Below, in pieces: positions 9,240 through 17,589 of a stretch of DNA of 64,000 nucleotides. Position 1 is the stretch's first letter. The number at the start of each line of letters is the position of its first letter. This stretch comes from CAZOZZ01 sp965262425. GTDB taxonomy: Bacteria; Acidobacteriota; Terriglobia; 20CM-2-55-15. The stretch is taken from NCBI GenBank assembly GCA_965262425.1, contig OZ253536.1, positions 62,001 to 126,000 on the forward strand, given 5' to 3'. The translations under genes were made by a program, and so were the position numbers. The notes under the pieces are model-generated. The model saw only the letters and a list, made by a program, of their open reading frames with translations. It did no database searches and was not told the DNA's origin.

Positions 9240-11656
9240 TTACTCGTCTCGAAGTGCCACTACAGGGTCGACCTGTGTCGCACGCAGCGCCGGGACGATC
9301 GACGCCATGACCCCGACCGTGAGGACGACGAACAGCGACGCGAAGTAGGTTCCCGGATCGGTCACCTGCATTTCAAAAAGCAGGCTCTGCATGAACCGAA
9401 CCAGGGCAAAAGCACCGACAAGCCCGATGGCGGCCCCGACGGCCACCACCCGGAGGGCCTCGCCGATGATCATTCGGAGAGTTTGCTTGCGACCCGCCCC
9501 CAGAGCCATCCGGACGCCGATCTCCATCGTGCGTCGCGCCACCGCATAAGAAACGACTGCGTAGATCCCGACAGCAGCCAGCAGGACCGCGCAGAACGCC
9601 AGACCGATCAGCAAGGCCATGTTGAAGCGTGGCTGAGCAATCGACGTCGACAACATCCGTTCGATACTCGAGGACTCGGTTATGGGTTGTTGCGGGTCGA
9701 TCTCCAGAATTTCCGCCCGCACCGCGGCAACCATCCGGGTCGGATCGCTGAACGTGTGCGTCACGATGTGCATTTCCGCCTGCGGGAACACGGCGAAGGG
9801 GACAAACAACTCGGGCCCGGCCTCCGCCTGAAGCCCGTCGTGAAGAACGTCTCCGACGATGCCGACGATCTCCAGATCTCCCATCATCGGGACCGCCAGG
9901 ATCTGCCCTATCGGCTCCACTTCGCGAAAGTACAGCCGGGCCATTGTTTCGTTGATGACCGTTCCACGCCGGCCATCTTCCAGGCCGTCGAACTCGTCGA
10001 GGATCCGTCCCTTGATGAGGGGAATCCCCATCGACTTGAAATAACCGGGCATGACAATCCGAGTCCCGGCCCGGGGTCTTTCACCCGGAGATGCGATCTC
10101 CTGGCCCGGCGGCGTGAACGGCAGGTTGAAGTCGGTTCCGACAGCGCTCATCGGCAAGGCCGAAACGGCTCCTGCACTACGGACATCGGGCAACGCGCTC
10201 ACACGTTCGACCAGGTCGGTAAAGAACTGCTTCTGCGGCTCCCGGCCGGGATAACGCGACCGGGGGAGCGAGACGACAGTCGATACGACATTGCTCTTCC
10301 GGAATCCGGGATCGATATCGATCAGATGGAGCAGGCTGCCGACCATCAGGCCCGCACCGACCAGAAGGATCACCGCCAGTGCGACTTCGGCCGCCACCAT
10401 GACATCGCTCAGTTTCCGGACTCCCCGTCCAACGGAAGCACCTCGGACAGAGCCCTGCAGGACTTCCGCCAGATTCGGCCGCATCGTTCGCAGCGCCGGA
10501 ACGAAGCCGAAGATCATTCCAGCCACGACCGAAATCAAACCGGTGAACACCAGGACGGTGAGATCCATCTCGATTTCGTTTGTCCGTGGCACGCTGGCTG
10601 GAATCAGTTGACGCAAACCTGCCACGCCCCAGTAGGCAACAGCGAGGCCCGTCACCGCACCTCCCGCTGCCAGGAGGATGCCCTCGGCCATCGACAGGCG
10701 GAGGAGCGTGAACGAACCTGCCCCGAATGCCGACCGGATGGCATATTCCCGAGTGGATTCCGCGGAACGGGCAAGCACCAGGTTGGCGACATTCACACAA
10801 CCGATCAGCAGCACCAGCGTCACCGCTCCGAACAGCATCCAGAGAGTTGTACGGATGTCTCCCACCAACTGCTCGTGCGTCGGCACCAGACTGGCGCCCC
10901 AGCCGGTATGAGAGTCGGGATTCTCCCGGGCGATATCGCCGCTGATCGTATTGAGTTCCTGTCTTGCCTGCTCCACAGTGGACCCTTCGTCAAGCAGGCC
11001 GACCACGTTAAACATCCTGTGGACCCGGGGGCGCTGGCCATCTGTCAACATCTGCAGCGGCAGCCATGCTTCGGCGTCCGAATCGGATGGAGGGAACTCG
11101 AATTCCGCCGGCATGACACCCACCACGGTGTAGGGCCGACCGTCCAGCCGTATGGACGTGTCGATGATGTTCGGATCCCTTCCGAACCGGTTGGCCCAGG
11201 AGGCATAGCTGATCATGACGACCGGAGAGCTGCCGACGGTTGCTTCCTCGTCTACAAAAGCACGTCCGATTATCGGGCCCACGCCCACCGTACGGAACAG
11301 CCAGGGAGAGACTTCAAGGCTCACGATCCGTTCGGGCTCGTTGTCGGTGTTGTTCAACGTGTGCCCAAGGTAGCGAAACGCGGCCATCTCGGAGAACGAG
11401 CGCGAACGTTCCCGCCAGTCCAGGTATGTCGGAGCCGAGACGGCGACCTGTTCCAGACCCTGCGGCCGGTTGTTCTCAAATATCGAGACAAGTCTGTCCG
11501 GTTCCGAATACGCCAGGGCTGGATCAACACCGTATTGAGCAGGGTGAAGATCGCGGTGTTGCAACCGACGACAACGGCAAGAGTTGCCACGATCACGATC
11601 GTGTAGCCGGGCCGTCTCACAAGCGACCGAAACGCCGCTCTGAAATCACCTAACAT
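9240..11656 (-). pseudogene. ADOP-type permease with a single-base frameshift
   Basis: A second ADOP permease, about 805 residues when repaired. Translation starts at 11656 (MLGDFRAAFRSLVRR, with AAGGAG upstream) and runs through the first helix to NTVLIQP. It then leaves frame near 11516-11518, where a run of three C on the coding strand would need to be four. The correct frame resumes at LAYSEPDRLVSIFENN and continues to VDPVVALRDE at 9240. Two MacB_PCD/FtsX halves are otherwise intact (IRSAFGAGSFTLLRLSMAE and MEIGVRMALGAGRKQTL). The break is either a recent mutation or a sequencing error in a homopolymer. Unlike the copy at 2891 it lacks the cytoplasmic N-terminal extension and has no PadR partner here. 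Confidence 0.85.
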
Positions 11657-11923
11657 CCGTCATTCTCCTTTTCCGAACAAGGCCATTTGATAGGGTAATT
11701 TGAGCTTGCGAAGTATACGATATTGCTCGTCAAATCCGCAACGGACCCTCTATCCCGGCAATCACAAGACAGACGGAGGGTCTCCTGAGAGAAGTCCTAC
11801 CGCAAGCGGATGCCTCCGGGAACCCACGGATCGCTCCGGTCGCCTCGAATGCGCGACACCCATTAGTTCTGGCAATTAACCCTGAAATCAACCAGAATTC
11901 GAACAACTCTGGAAGGTAGACGA
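11657..11923. promoter_or_regulatory. Divergent promoter region between two permease genes
   Basis: About 270 bases between the ADOP permease start (11656, minus) and the MacB-like start (11924, plus). GGAAGG lies shortly before 11924 as the ribosome binding site. No clear operator or structured RNA was recognised. Confidence 0.4.
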
Positions 11924-13150
11924 ATGAAAGGTCTGGCCGTACTGAGAATCGCTTTCTGGGCTCTGGGGCGCAACAAGATGCGGTCGGCGCTCACGATGCT
12001 GGGCATCATCATCGGTGTATCCGCCGTGATCGGGATGGTTGCAATCGGGGAGGGCGCTCAGGGAATGGTGCAGGACCAGATGGAAAGCATGGGCACCAAC
12101 ATCATGTATGTGTGGCCGGGCGGGATCCGGGGACACGGAGGCGCTCGGATGGGGGCCCACGAGGGGGGCCGACTGACCGCTGAGGATGTCGGGGCCATCG
12201 TGGCTGAAGTTCCGGTTGTGGCCGGCGCCACACCGATTGTACGCGCTGGGGGACAGTTGGTCTTCGGCAATAAGAACTGGTCCGCGCAGGTTCAGGGCAC
12301 CAACGAGCAGTTCCCGGAAATCCGGGAGTGGCCTGTTGCCGACGGTGAGTTCTTTACCGAAGCGGACGTTCGCACAGCCGCTCGCGTGATGGTGATCGGA
12401 GCCACCGTCAATGAGAACCTGTTTGATGGCGTCAGCCCCATCGGTCAGACGGTTCGTGTCAGGAATCTTCCGTTCCGGGTTGTCGGTGTGCTGTCGGCTC
12501 GAGGCCAGTCCGGCATGGGGCAGGATCAGGACGATATCGTCATCATGCCCTACACCTCCGCGCAGAGAAAACTCCTCGGCCAGTCCGTGCCTCGCATCAA
12601 CCAGATTATGTTGAGGGCCGTTACCCCGAATGCGACGCCGGTAGCCGAGAAAATGATCGCGGATCTGCTCCGACAACGGCACGAAATCGGTCCCGACATG
12701 GAAGACAGCTTCAGTATTCGGAACATGTCCGATGTCGCTGAAGCAGCCCAGGAGACGGGTTTGATCATGACGCTGCTCCTGGGAAGCATCGCTGCGGTTT
12801 CTCTGCTCGTCGGTGGGATCGGCATCATGAACATCATGCTGGTGTCGGTTACCGAGCGAACCCGTGAAATTGGGATTCGAATGGCGGTGGGTTCGCGTCC
12901 GGGCTACATCCGCTTTCAGTTTCTTTCCGAAGCGGTGATCCTGAGTATGGCTGGCGGTCTGTTCGGTGTGATCGTGGGCGGAGCGATGGCTTACTTCGTG
13001 GGTGAGTTTTTCCAATGGCCCACGCTCGTGTCTCCGGCGTCAATTGTGATTTCGTTTGGATTTGCCGCCATCGTCGGCGTTTTCTTTGGTTACTACCCGG
13101 CACACAAGGCCGCGGCGCTGGATCCCATCGACGCCCTTCGCTACGAATAG
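11924..13150 (+). CDS. MacB/FtsX-type ABC transporter permease
   Basis: 408-residue permease of the MacB type. One N-terminal helix (about 20-42, including MLGIIIGVSAVIGMVAIG) is followed by a periplasmic MacB_PCD domain (about 45-245) and three C-terminal helices of the FtsX module with the signature TREIGIRMAVGSRPGYIRFQ. It ends with LDPIDALRYE, typical of the family. A His/Gly-rich stretch (GIRGHGGARMGAHEGG) sits early in the periplasmic domain. No ATPase or membrane-fusion gene is adjacent, so it probably pairs with a remote MacB-like ATPase. It is unlike the neighbouring ADOP genes in being a single, unduplicated unit. Confidence 0.92.
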   Translation: MKGLAVLRIAFWALGRNKMRSALTMLGIIIGVSAVIGMVAIGEGAQGMVQDQMESMGTNIMYVWPGGIRGHGGARMGAHEGGRLTAEDVGAIVAEVPVVAGATPIVRAGGQLVFGNKNWSAQVQGTNEQFPEIREWPVADGEFFTEADVRTAARVMVIGATVNENLFDGVSPIGQTVRVRNLPFRVVGVLSARGQSGMGQDQDDIVIMPYTSAQRKLLGQSVPRINQIMLRAVTPNATPVAEKMIADLLRQRHEIGPDMEDSFSIRNMSDVAEAAQETGLIMTLLLGSIAAVSLLVGGIGIMNIMLVSVTERTREIGIRMAVGSRPGYIRFQFLSEAVILSMAGGLFGVIVGGAMAYFVGEFFQWPTLVSPASIVISFGFAAIVGVFFGYYPAHKAAALDPIDALRYE

Positions 13151-13189
13151 AAATCGCGTCCGGACTCTGAACCAGTATTCTATTTGTAC

Positions 13190-14722
13190 CTAATTCAGCA
13201 GGAAGGCTCTCCGTTGTTCGGCGAAGTTCCGGAAAGCTTCGGCGCCTGCCTGGAAATCTTCCAGGCTTTCAAGCTTGCGCGTGTCCACTTGGACGTCCTC
13301 TTCGATGAGGCCCTGGTAGCGTTCTACGATCGGTCCAAGCCGCTCCCAGTCGAGCCAGTTGGTGGCGATGTCGCGCACGTAACCGAGATACTTTTCCTGC
13401 AATGCCGGAATGGTCAACAGCTTCGAACGCAGTGGCTGTCCGGCGTTGTCGAGGGCTATGAGGGGGTCGAGGTCGATGGTCGCCCGTGGGCCACCTCGTC
13501 CGCGTCCACCACGTCCACCTCGACCGCCGCGTCCACCCACGGCGCCGCGGCCTCTTCCGCCCCCACCACGACCACCGACACCCGGCACACGGAATGTTTC
13601 GTTACCGTCGTGCGGGATGATGTGGAACCGACCGTCCGGATCCTGGTAGATGTTGTAATCGCTTGCCCGGGTCCAGTACCCGTCGCCGTTCAAGAGCACG
13701 ATGTCGGTCGCTAGAAACCTCAGGACTTCGTCGACGTCGAGTATGAGTTCGAGGGCGGCTTCGAGACGGTCCGGAGGCGTCTGGTTGAGCACGCGAGTCA
13801 ACTCGATCAGGTCGTTCCACGAATCCTGGTCGTCCTTCGTCTTGATGTCGTACACGGCCTTGTAGCGGGCGATGTCCTCGCCGAAATACTCCAGACCGCG
13901 GCCACCACGGGGGTTGCCCTTCACTTTCCAGCGAGCGCCACCCCTTGTACTGTAGGCATCGCGCACGAAATCGCTGTTGAACTGTTCGACGCTGACGTAC
14001 ACCCCCCAACTCTCGCCGTTGATGACCACCCGCACGAAGTTTGCCCTGGGTGCCGGCAGGTAATCGCGAGATACCTCGTAGAAGAGCACGGAACGCAGAA
14101 ACGTCGGATCCGTGTGAGCGTTGAGCAGGTTCAGCGTACGATGGCCGCCGAGCCGTTGATCGTCGTCGAGAGCGTCGATCGACACGTTCAGCGAACGTTT
14201 GAATCCGGGCCACACCGTAAAGTACGACGACGCGCCGCGGTAAGACACGCCGACATCTTCATAGGTCTTGCCGTCGACCCTCAGCGTGGCCGGCACCTCG
14301 ACGTCCGAGTACCGGAATGCGCCCAGTTCATCCTCCCAATCCTCGCTTTCGAACTCGAAGAACAAAGTGCGCAGGACGGACATTTCATAGAGTGGCTCGT
14401 CGCCGTAGAGAGCCACATCGGCTGGCGTCAGGCGTCTGCCGGGCTCGGGTGGAGTTGGGGCGTCTCCCCCCGGGCCGCGCCGGGCCGGTTGTGTCGCCAT
14501 GAAACGGCGTGCTGGTGCGCGCTCTTCGGCGTCGAGCATCCCGTCCTCGTTCGAGTCGAACCGATCGAGGATCTCCAACTCCACCAGGCCGGCAGTCGGA
14601 TTGGCGGCACCCCCCCGTCCGCGTCCGCCCCTCTGCAGGGCGCCGGCGCTATACGTATGGGCGAGAAGTATCACTGCCAGACTGGCGGCGAATGCCGCGA
14701 CCCATCGAGTCGATGCTTTCAT
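13190..14722 (-). CDS. Secreted CotH-family (spore-coat-kinase-like) protein with EF-hand
   Basis: 510-residue exported CotH-like protein. The order is: signal peptide (about 1-28); an EF-hand-like calcium loop in DRFDSNEDGMLDAEE (about 53-67); and the CotH domain with YRGASSY, FKRSLNVSID, NLLNAHTDPTF, and the catalytic-type segment YNIYQDPDGRFHIIPHDGNETF. CotH proteins are atypical protein kinases. After that segment comes a low-complexity Gly/Arg stretch (RGGRGGRGGRGRGG type, near nucleotides 13490-13570). It is third in an operon with VTC and DUF4956 genes (13 bases after the latter), a recurrent neighbourhood. The substrate is unknown. Confidence 0.88.
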   Translation of the reverse strand: MKASTRWVAAFAASLAVILLAHTYSAGALQRGGRGRGGAANPTAGLVELEILDRFDSNEDGMLDAEERAPARRFMATQPARRGPGGDAPTPPEPGRRLTPADVALYGDEPLYEMSVLRTLFFEFESEDWEDELGAFRYSDVEVPATLRVDGKTYEDVGVSYRGASSYFTVWPGFKRSLNVSIDALDDDQRLGGHRTLNLLNAHTDPTFLRSVLFYEVSRDYLPAPRANFVRVVINGESWGVYVSVEQFNSDFVRDAYSTRGGARWKVKGNPRGGRGLEYFGEDIARYKAVYDIKTKDDQDSWNDLIELTRVLNQTPPDRLEAALELILDVDEVLRFLATDIVLLNGDGYWTRASDYNIYQDPDGRFHIIPHDGNETFRVPGVGGRGGGGRGRGAVGGRGGRGGRGGRGRGGPRATIDLDPLIALDNAGQPLRSKLLTIPALQEKYLGYVRDIATNWLDWERLGPIVERYQGLIEEDVQVDTRKLESLEDFQAGAEAFRNFAEQRRAFLLN

Positions 14723-14735
14723 TGGACTTGTCTCC

Positions 14736-15437
14736 TCAATTACTCTTTTGTTTGCGGCGCTGTATCTGGGCGCTCAGGACGCCATCCAACTGACTGAGTG
14801 CTGTGATCAGAGCTTCGGTATCTTTGTCCGACAGCAACCCCACATCATAGGCGACGTCGATTGCCGAGCCTTCCGCCTGGGTCCCCATCGACTTGAGACG
14901 CCGCTCGGCGAGATACCGGTCGCACAGGGGCCCCAGAGTGCCGTTCACGTCATGCCCCGGCCCGAGGGTGACCTTGAGCGTACCCCCCAGCGGGCTGTCG
15001 CCGGCCTCAACCGCAGCAGGAATCCCATTTGGGCTCCGCATCAAATACGCGGCAAACGACACGACGAAGATTCCGATCCCGGCTACCCAGGGATCGCCCG
15101 CGCCTGCCGCCATGCCGACGACTACCGCAAAGATAACGTAGGCCGTGTCCTGAGTATCTCGCACCACCGTGCGGAAACGCACGATCGACAGGGCACCGAC
15201 AAGGCTGAACGCTCGCGCCACGTTGTCGCCGATGACCTGTGTCACCATCGCGATCAGAATCGCCAGAAGCACCAGCGTCGTGGTGAACGAACCGACGACG
15301 GCTTCTTCCGACCGGGTTCGCCGGTACACGAACACGACCACAAAGCCGAGGATCATCGCCGCCACCAGCCGGACGCCGACATTGACCGGAGAAAGTGCCA
15401 GTCCCCCCTCGAATGGTGCAAGCAGAAACTCAGGCAT
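14736..15437 (-). CDS. DUF4956 membrane protein
   Basis: 233-residue integral membrane protein of the DUF4956 family. Four hydrophobic segments lie in the first 140 residues, with the conserved loop AFSLVGALSIVRFRTVVRDT between helices, then a soluble C-terminal domain of about 100 residues that ends in Lys/Arg-rich sequence. The start at 15437 (MPEFLLAPFEGG) overlaps the end of the VTC gene by eight bases, indicating translational coupling; a longer upstream start would lie inside the VTC gene. DUF4956 proteins are repeatedly encoded between a VTC polymerase and a CotH protein. Their biochemical function is not established. Confidence 0.9.
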   Translation of the reverse strand: MPEFLLAPFEGGLALSPVNVGVRLVAAMILGFVVVFVYRRTRSEEAVVGSFTTTLVLLAILIAMVTQVIGDNVARAFSLVGALSIVRFRTVVRDTQDTAYVIFAVVVGMAAGAGDPWVAGIGIFVVSFAAYLMRSPNGIPAAVEAGDSPLGGTLKVTLGPGHDVNGTLGPLCDRYLAERRLKSMGTQAEGSAIDVAYDVGLLSDKDTEALITALSQLDGVLSAQIQRRKQKSN

Positions 15438-16182
15438 CGGCTGAACCCCGGTTATCGGATCCCGGTTCTTTGCCCGGGGAGTTTTCAAGCCGGTACAACG
15501 CATTGATCCCGAGGCGGAACTTCGACACCGACACCGGTTCCAGTTTGTGATCGTCGATGAGTTGGGCGAACAGGGCCGGCATGGTGACCGGAAACTTGAG
15601 CTCGACCAGCACCTTGGGATCCCCGATCAGACTTCCCGACCCTTTGACGAAGCCGAGTTCCCGGGTCGGCCAGATCCGGATGTCGCGATCGGCCGTCAGA
15701 CGGATAGTTCCGTCCTCCGTCGTGGCGACACGTGCCGTCCGTCGATATGCAACCTGACAGACCGGCTCAAGGCCCCGCAGGTTCAGGCGCCGGTGAAACC
15801 AATTGCCGGGCCACCCGGAAACCTTCTGGTTTCCGTTGAGCTGTCCAATTTCGTCGACGCGTATCTGCGTCCTCCGCTTGTTCACCTTGTTCGCTTTCCT
15901 CAACTTCCGCTCCAGAAACAAGCCCTCTTCGTTGCCGTATCGACGTGCGCGGTACTTGGCACGGCCGTAGGAGCCCCGGCGATGGAAGGTGTGGAAGGTC
16001 TCCGTATCGAAGTAAAGATTCGTGATGAGGTATTCGTCACCCCGCTCGCCCGAACCGTGGGGATCGCGCTCCAGGTGTTTGCGCGCCCATTCGACGATGG
16101 TGTCGGCGACGGGCGCGTCCAGAACGAACTTGATTTCGAAACCGCTACTGCGGATCTCCGTCAATGCCGCGACGTTACTCAT
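15430..16182 (-). CDS. VTC domain polyphosphate polymerase-like protein
   Basis: 250-residue protein with a VTC domain, a triphosphate-tunnel-metalloenzyme fold that in yeast Vtc4 makes polyphosphate from ATP. Basic and acidic tunnel strands are visible: FEIKFVL, KYRARRYG, LFLERKLRKANKVNKRR, VELKFPV and the final KFRLGI. No signal peptide or membrane helix is present, so the active site is cytoplasmic. The ATG at 16182 (MSNVAALTEIRS) is preferred over an in-frame start at 16203. It is first in the VTC / DUF4956 / CotH operon. Polyphosphate synthesis is the family expectation; coupling to the secreted CotH kinase is inference. Confidence 0.9.
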   Translation of the reverse strand: MSNVAALTEIRSSGFEIKFVLDAPVADTIVEWARKHLERDPHGSGERGDEYLITNLYFDTETFHTFHRRGSYGRAKYRARRYGNEEGLFLERKLRKANKVNKRRTQIRVDEIGQLNGNQKVSGWPGNWFHRRLNLRGLEPVCQVAYRRTARVATTEDGTIRLTADRDIRIWPTRELGFVKGSGSLIGDPKVLVELKFPVTMPALFAQLIDDHKLEPVSVSKFRLGINALYRLENSPGKEPGSDNRGSADA

Positions 16183-16293
16183 CACGAGGCCGCTCGAACA
16201 CAAGACAGCAATAGGAAGGGGTCACCTGCCCAGAAAAGCATGTCCGTGGCCCTGAGTTCAGGAGTTGTCTGTTCCATGTCTGTTAAAAAATTC

Positions 16294-16610
16294 GGGTCTT
16301 CCGCAGAATTTGTGGGTAAAACCGTCTTCCATCGCCGCTTGAGGAGACCACGGTGCTCGCCAAGCCTCAAGGCTTCCCTCGCAAGCTCGGCGGCTGCGCC
16401 GGCCTTGACCCTCGGCTGCGCTCCGCGGTGTCGGCTGGTGTGGGCGATGGGGAACGGGGCCTCCGGCGGGGGCTCCGGGCACCGGGTGTAGGCGTCCGAC
16501 CGAAGTGGGTACTGGAATATTCGCCGTCGAACAAAAGAATAAGGTACTTTGTTTCAATTACTTATGTGCGCACAGGCCTTTGGACTGCCCACAAATTCTG
16601 CGGAGGAGGC
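16294..16610. mobile_element. 317-bp ISL3-derived miniature element (non-coding)
   Basis: The ends match those of the full ISL3 copies at 38.1 and 57.4 kb: the left end begins GGGTCTTCCGCAGAATTTG and the right end (reverse complement) GCCTCCTCCGCAGAATTTG, both running into TGTGGG. An 8-bp target duplication AAAAATTC flanks it exactly (16286-16293 and 16611-16618). The interior has no transposase, only GC-rich inverted repeats and an AT-rich right third. It is a non-autonomous element presumably moved by an ISL3 transposase like those in this window. Confidence 0.85.
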
Positions 16611-16736
16611 AAAAATTCTAACTTCTGTATGGAGTACGTCTGGCGGGGGTGCGAAGTTACCGAACCGCCGGGCGTTATGGATCTTCGATCGTGTGCTGCC
16701 TCTTTGTGTGCCGCGGCCCTCGGGCGCGAGCGAACT

Positions 16737-16813
16737 CAGAATAGAATTCCATTTCTATTCTGCAACCCGCCGATGCGCGCCATATGCCGGATCGCGACCG
16801 GCTTTGATATAGT
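16737..16813 (+). promoter_or_regulatory. Dyad and leaderless-type promoter for the SRAP gene
   Basis: An inverted repeat CAGAATAGAA / TTCTATTCTG (16737-16762) lies about 60 bases before the SRAP start. A TATAGT hexamer at 16808-16813 is only about eight bases before the ATG at 16822, so transcription would start at or near the A of ATG and the mRNA would be leaderless. The dyad is in the right place for an operator but does not match a LexA box I know. Confidence 0.45.
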
Positions 16814-16821
16814 CGAGGCAT

Positions 16822-17490
16822 ATGTGCGGAGCATATACCGTAGCGAAACACATGAAGGAAATGGGCGGCTTCAAACGCCTGGTGGGGTGGTCCGAAGTCC
16901 GTTTGCCGATCTACAAGGCCCGTCCCAGCGAACATCTTCCAGTTGTCCTGGATCGAGAACCGAGTCGGGTCCTGGCGGTGAAGTGGGGGTTCAAACCGAA
17001 TTGGGTGACGGCCGGGAGCCGCTTGTTGATCAATGCCCGGGCCGAGACCGTGAATCAGAAACCGGCGTTCAGAGAGGCTTTCCGAGAGCGCCGCTGCCTG
17101 ATCCTTGCGGACGGCTTCTATGAGTGGCGGGCGTCGCCGTCCGGGAAGTTGCCGTTTCGCATCACGCTTCTCGACGGTCAGGCTTTCGCGTTCGCCGGCG
17201 TCTGGCAAGAGGTCGATGGCGAGCCGGCCTACACGATCATCACGACCCGTCCGAACGACGTGGTCCGCCCGATTCACGACAGAATGCCGGTGATCTTGAG
17301 TCCCGACGAGCATGAGTTGTGGCTCGACCCCGGCCTGTCCGTGGAGGAAGGCCTGAAGCTGCTGGACCCACACCCCTCGGCCGGAATGTCCGCATACCGG
17401 GTGTCCCAGGCGGTCAATCGACCCATCACCCTCGGTCCCGAGTTGATCGAGCCTCTCAAGGTCATCGAGGCTCCGACCCTGTTCGATTAG
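16822..17490 (+). CDS. SRAP domain abasic-site-processing protein (YedK/HMCES family)
   Basis: 222-residue SRAP protein, which crosslinks to abasic sites in single-stranded DNA and shields them during replication. The catalytic residues are all visible: Cys2 directly after Met1, Asn71 in INARAET, Glu101 in DGFYEW and His152 in IHDRMP. The length is typical of bacterial YedK. The start is fixed by the need for Cys2. No good Shine-Dalgarno precedes it and a -10-like TATAGT is immediately upstream, suggesting a leaderless transcript. It is followed by the ABC-F gene after 99 bases on the same strand; no functional link is known. Confidence 0.94.
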   Translation: MCGAYTVAKHMKEMGGFKRLVGWSEVRLPIYKARPSEHLPVVLDREPSRVLAVKWGFKPNWVTAGSRLLINARAETVNQKPAFREAFRERRCLILADGFYEWRASPSGKLPFRITLLDGQAFAFAGVWQEVDGEPAYTIITTRPNDVVRPIHDRMPVILSPDEHELWLDPGLSVEEGLKLLDPHPSAGMSAYRVSQAVNRPITLGPELIEPLKVIEAPTLFD

Positions 17491-17589
17491 AACATCGTGG
17501 GGCCCGCCTCGGCGAGAAGTCCCTCACGGAACTGGCAGGTCCCGGGCTATAATGGGTGTTTGGCCCATCCGCCTCGGAGTTAACTATAT

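Noticed and set aside
8181..11606. Very long plus-strand open frame (over 1,100 codons)
   Set aside because: It is antisense to the cytochrome and ADOP permease genes, has shadow composition rich in Arg, His, Gln and Asp, and no family resemblance.
16294..16610. Coding frame through the miniature element
   Set aside because: The frame runs across the element ends and the adjoining genes without protein-like sequence; the element is non-coding.
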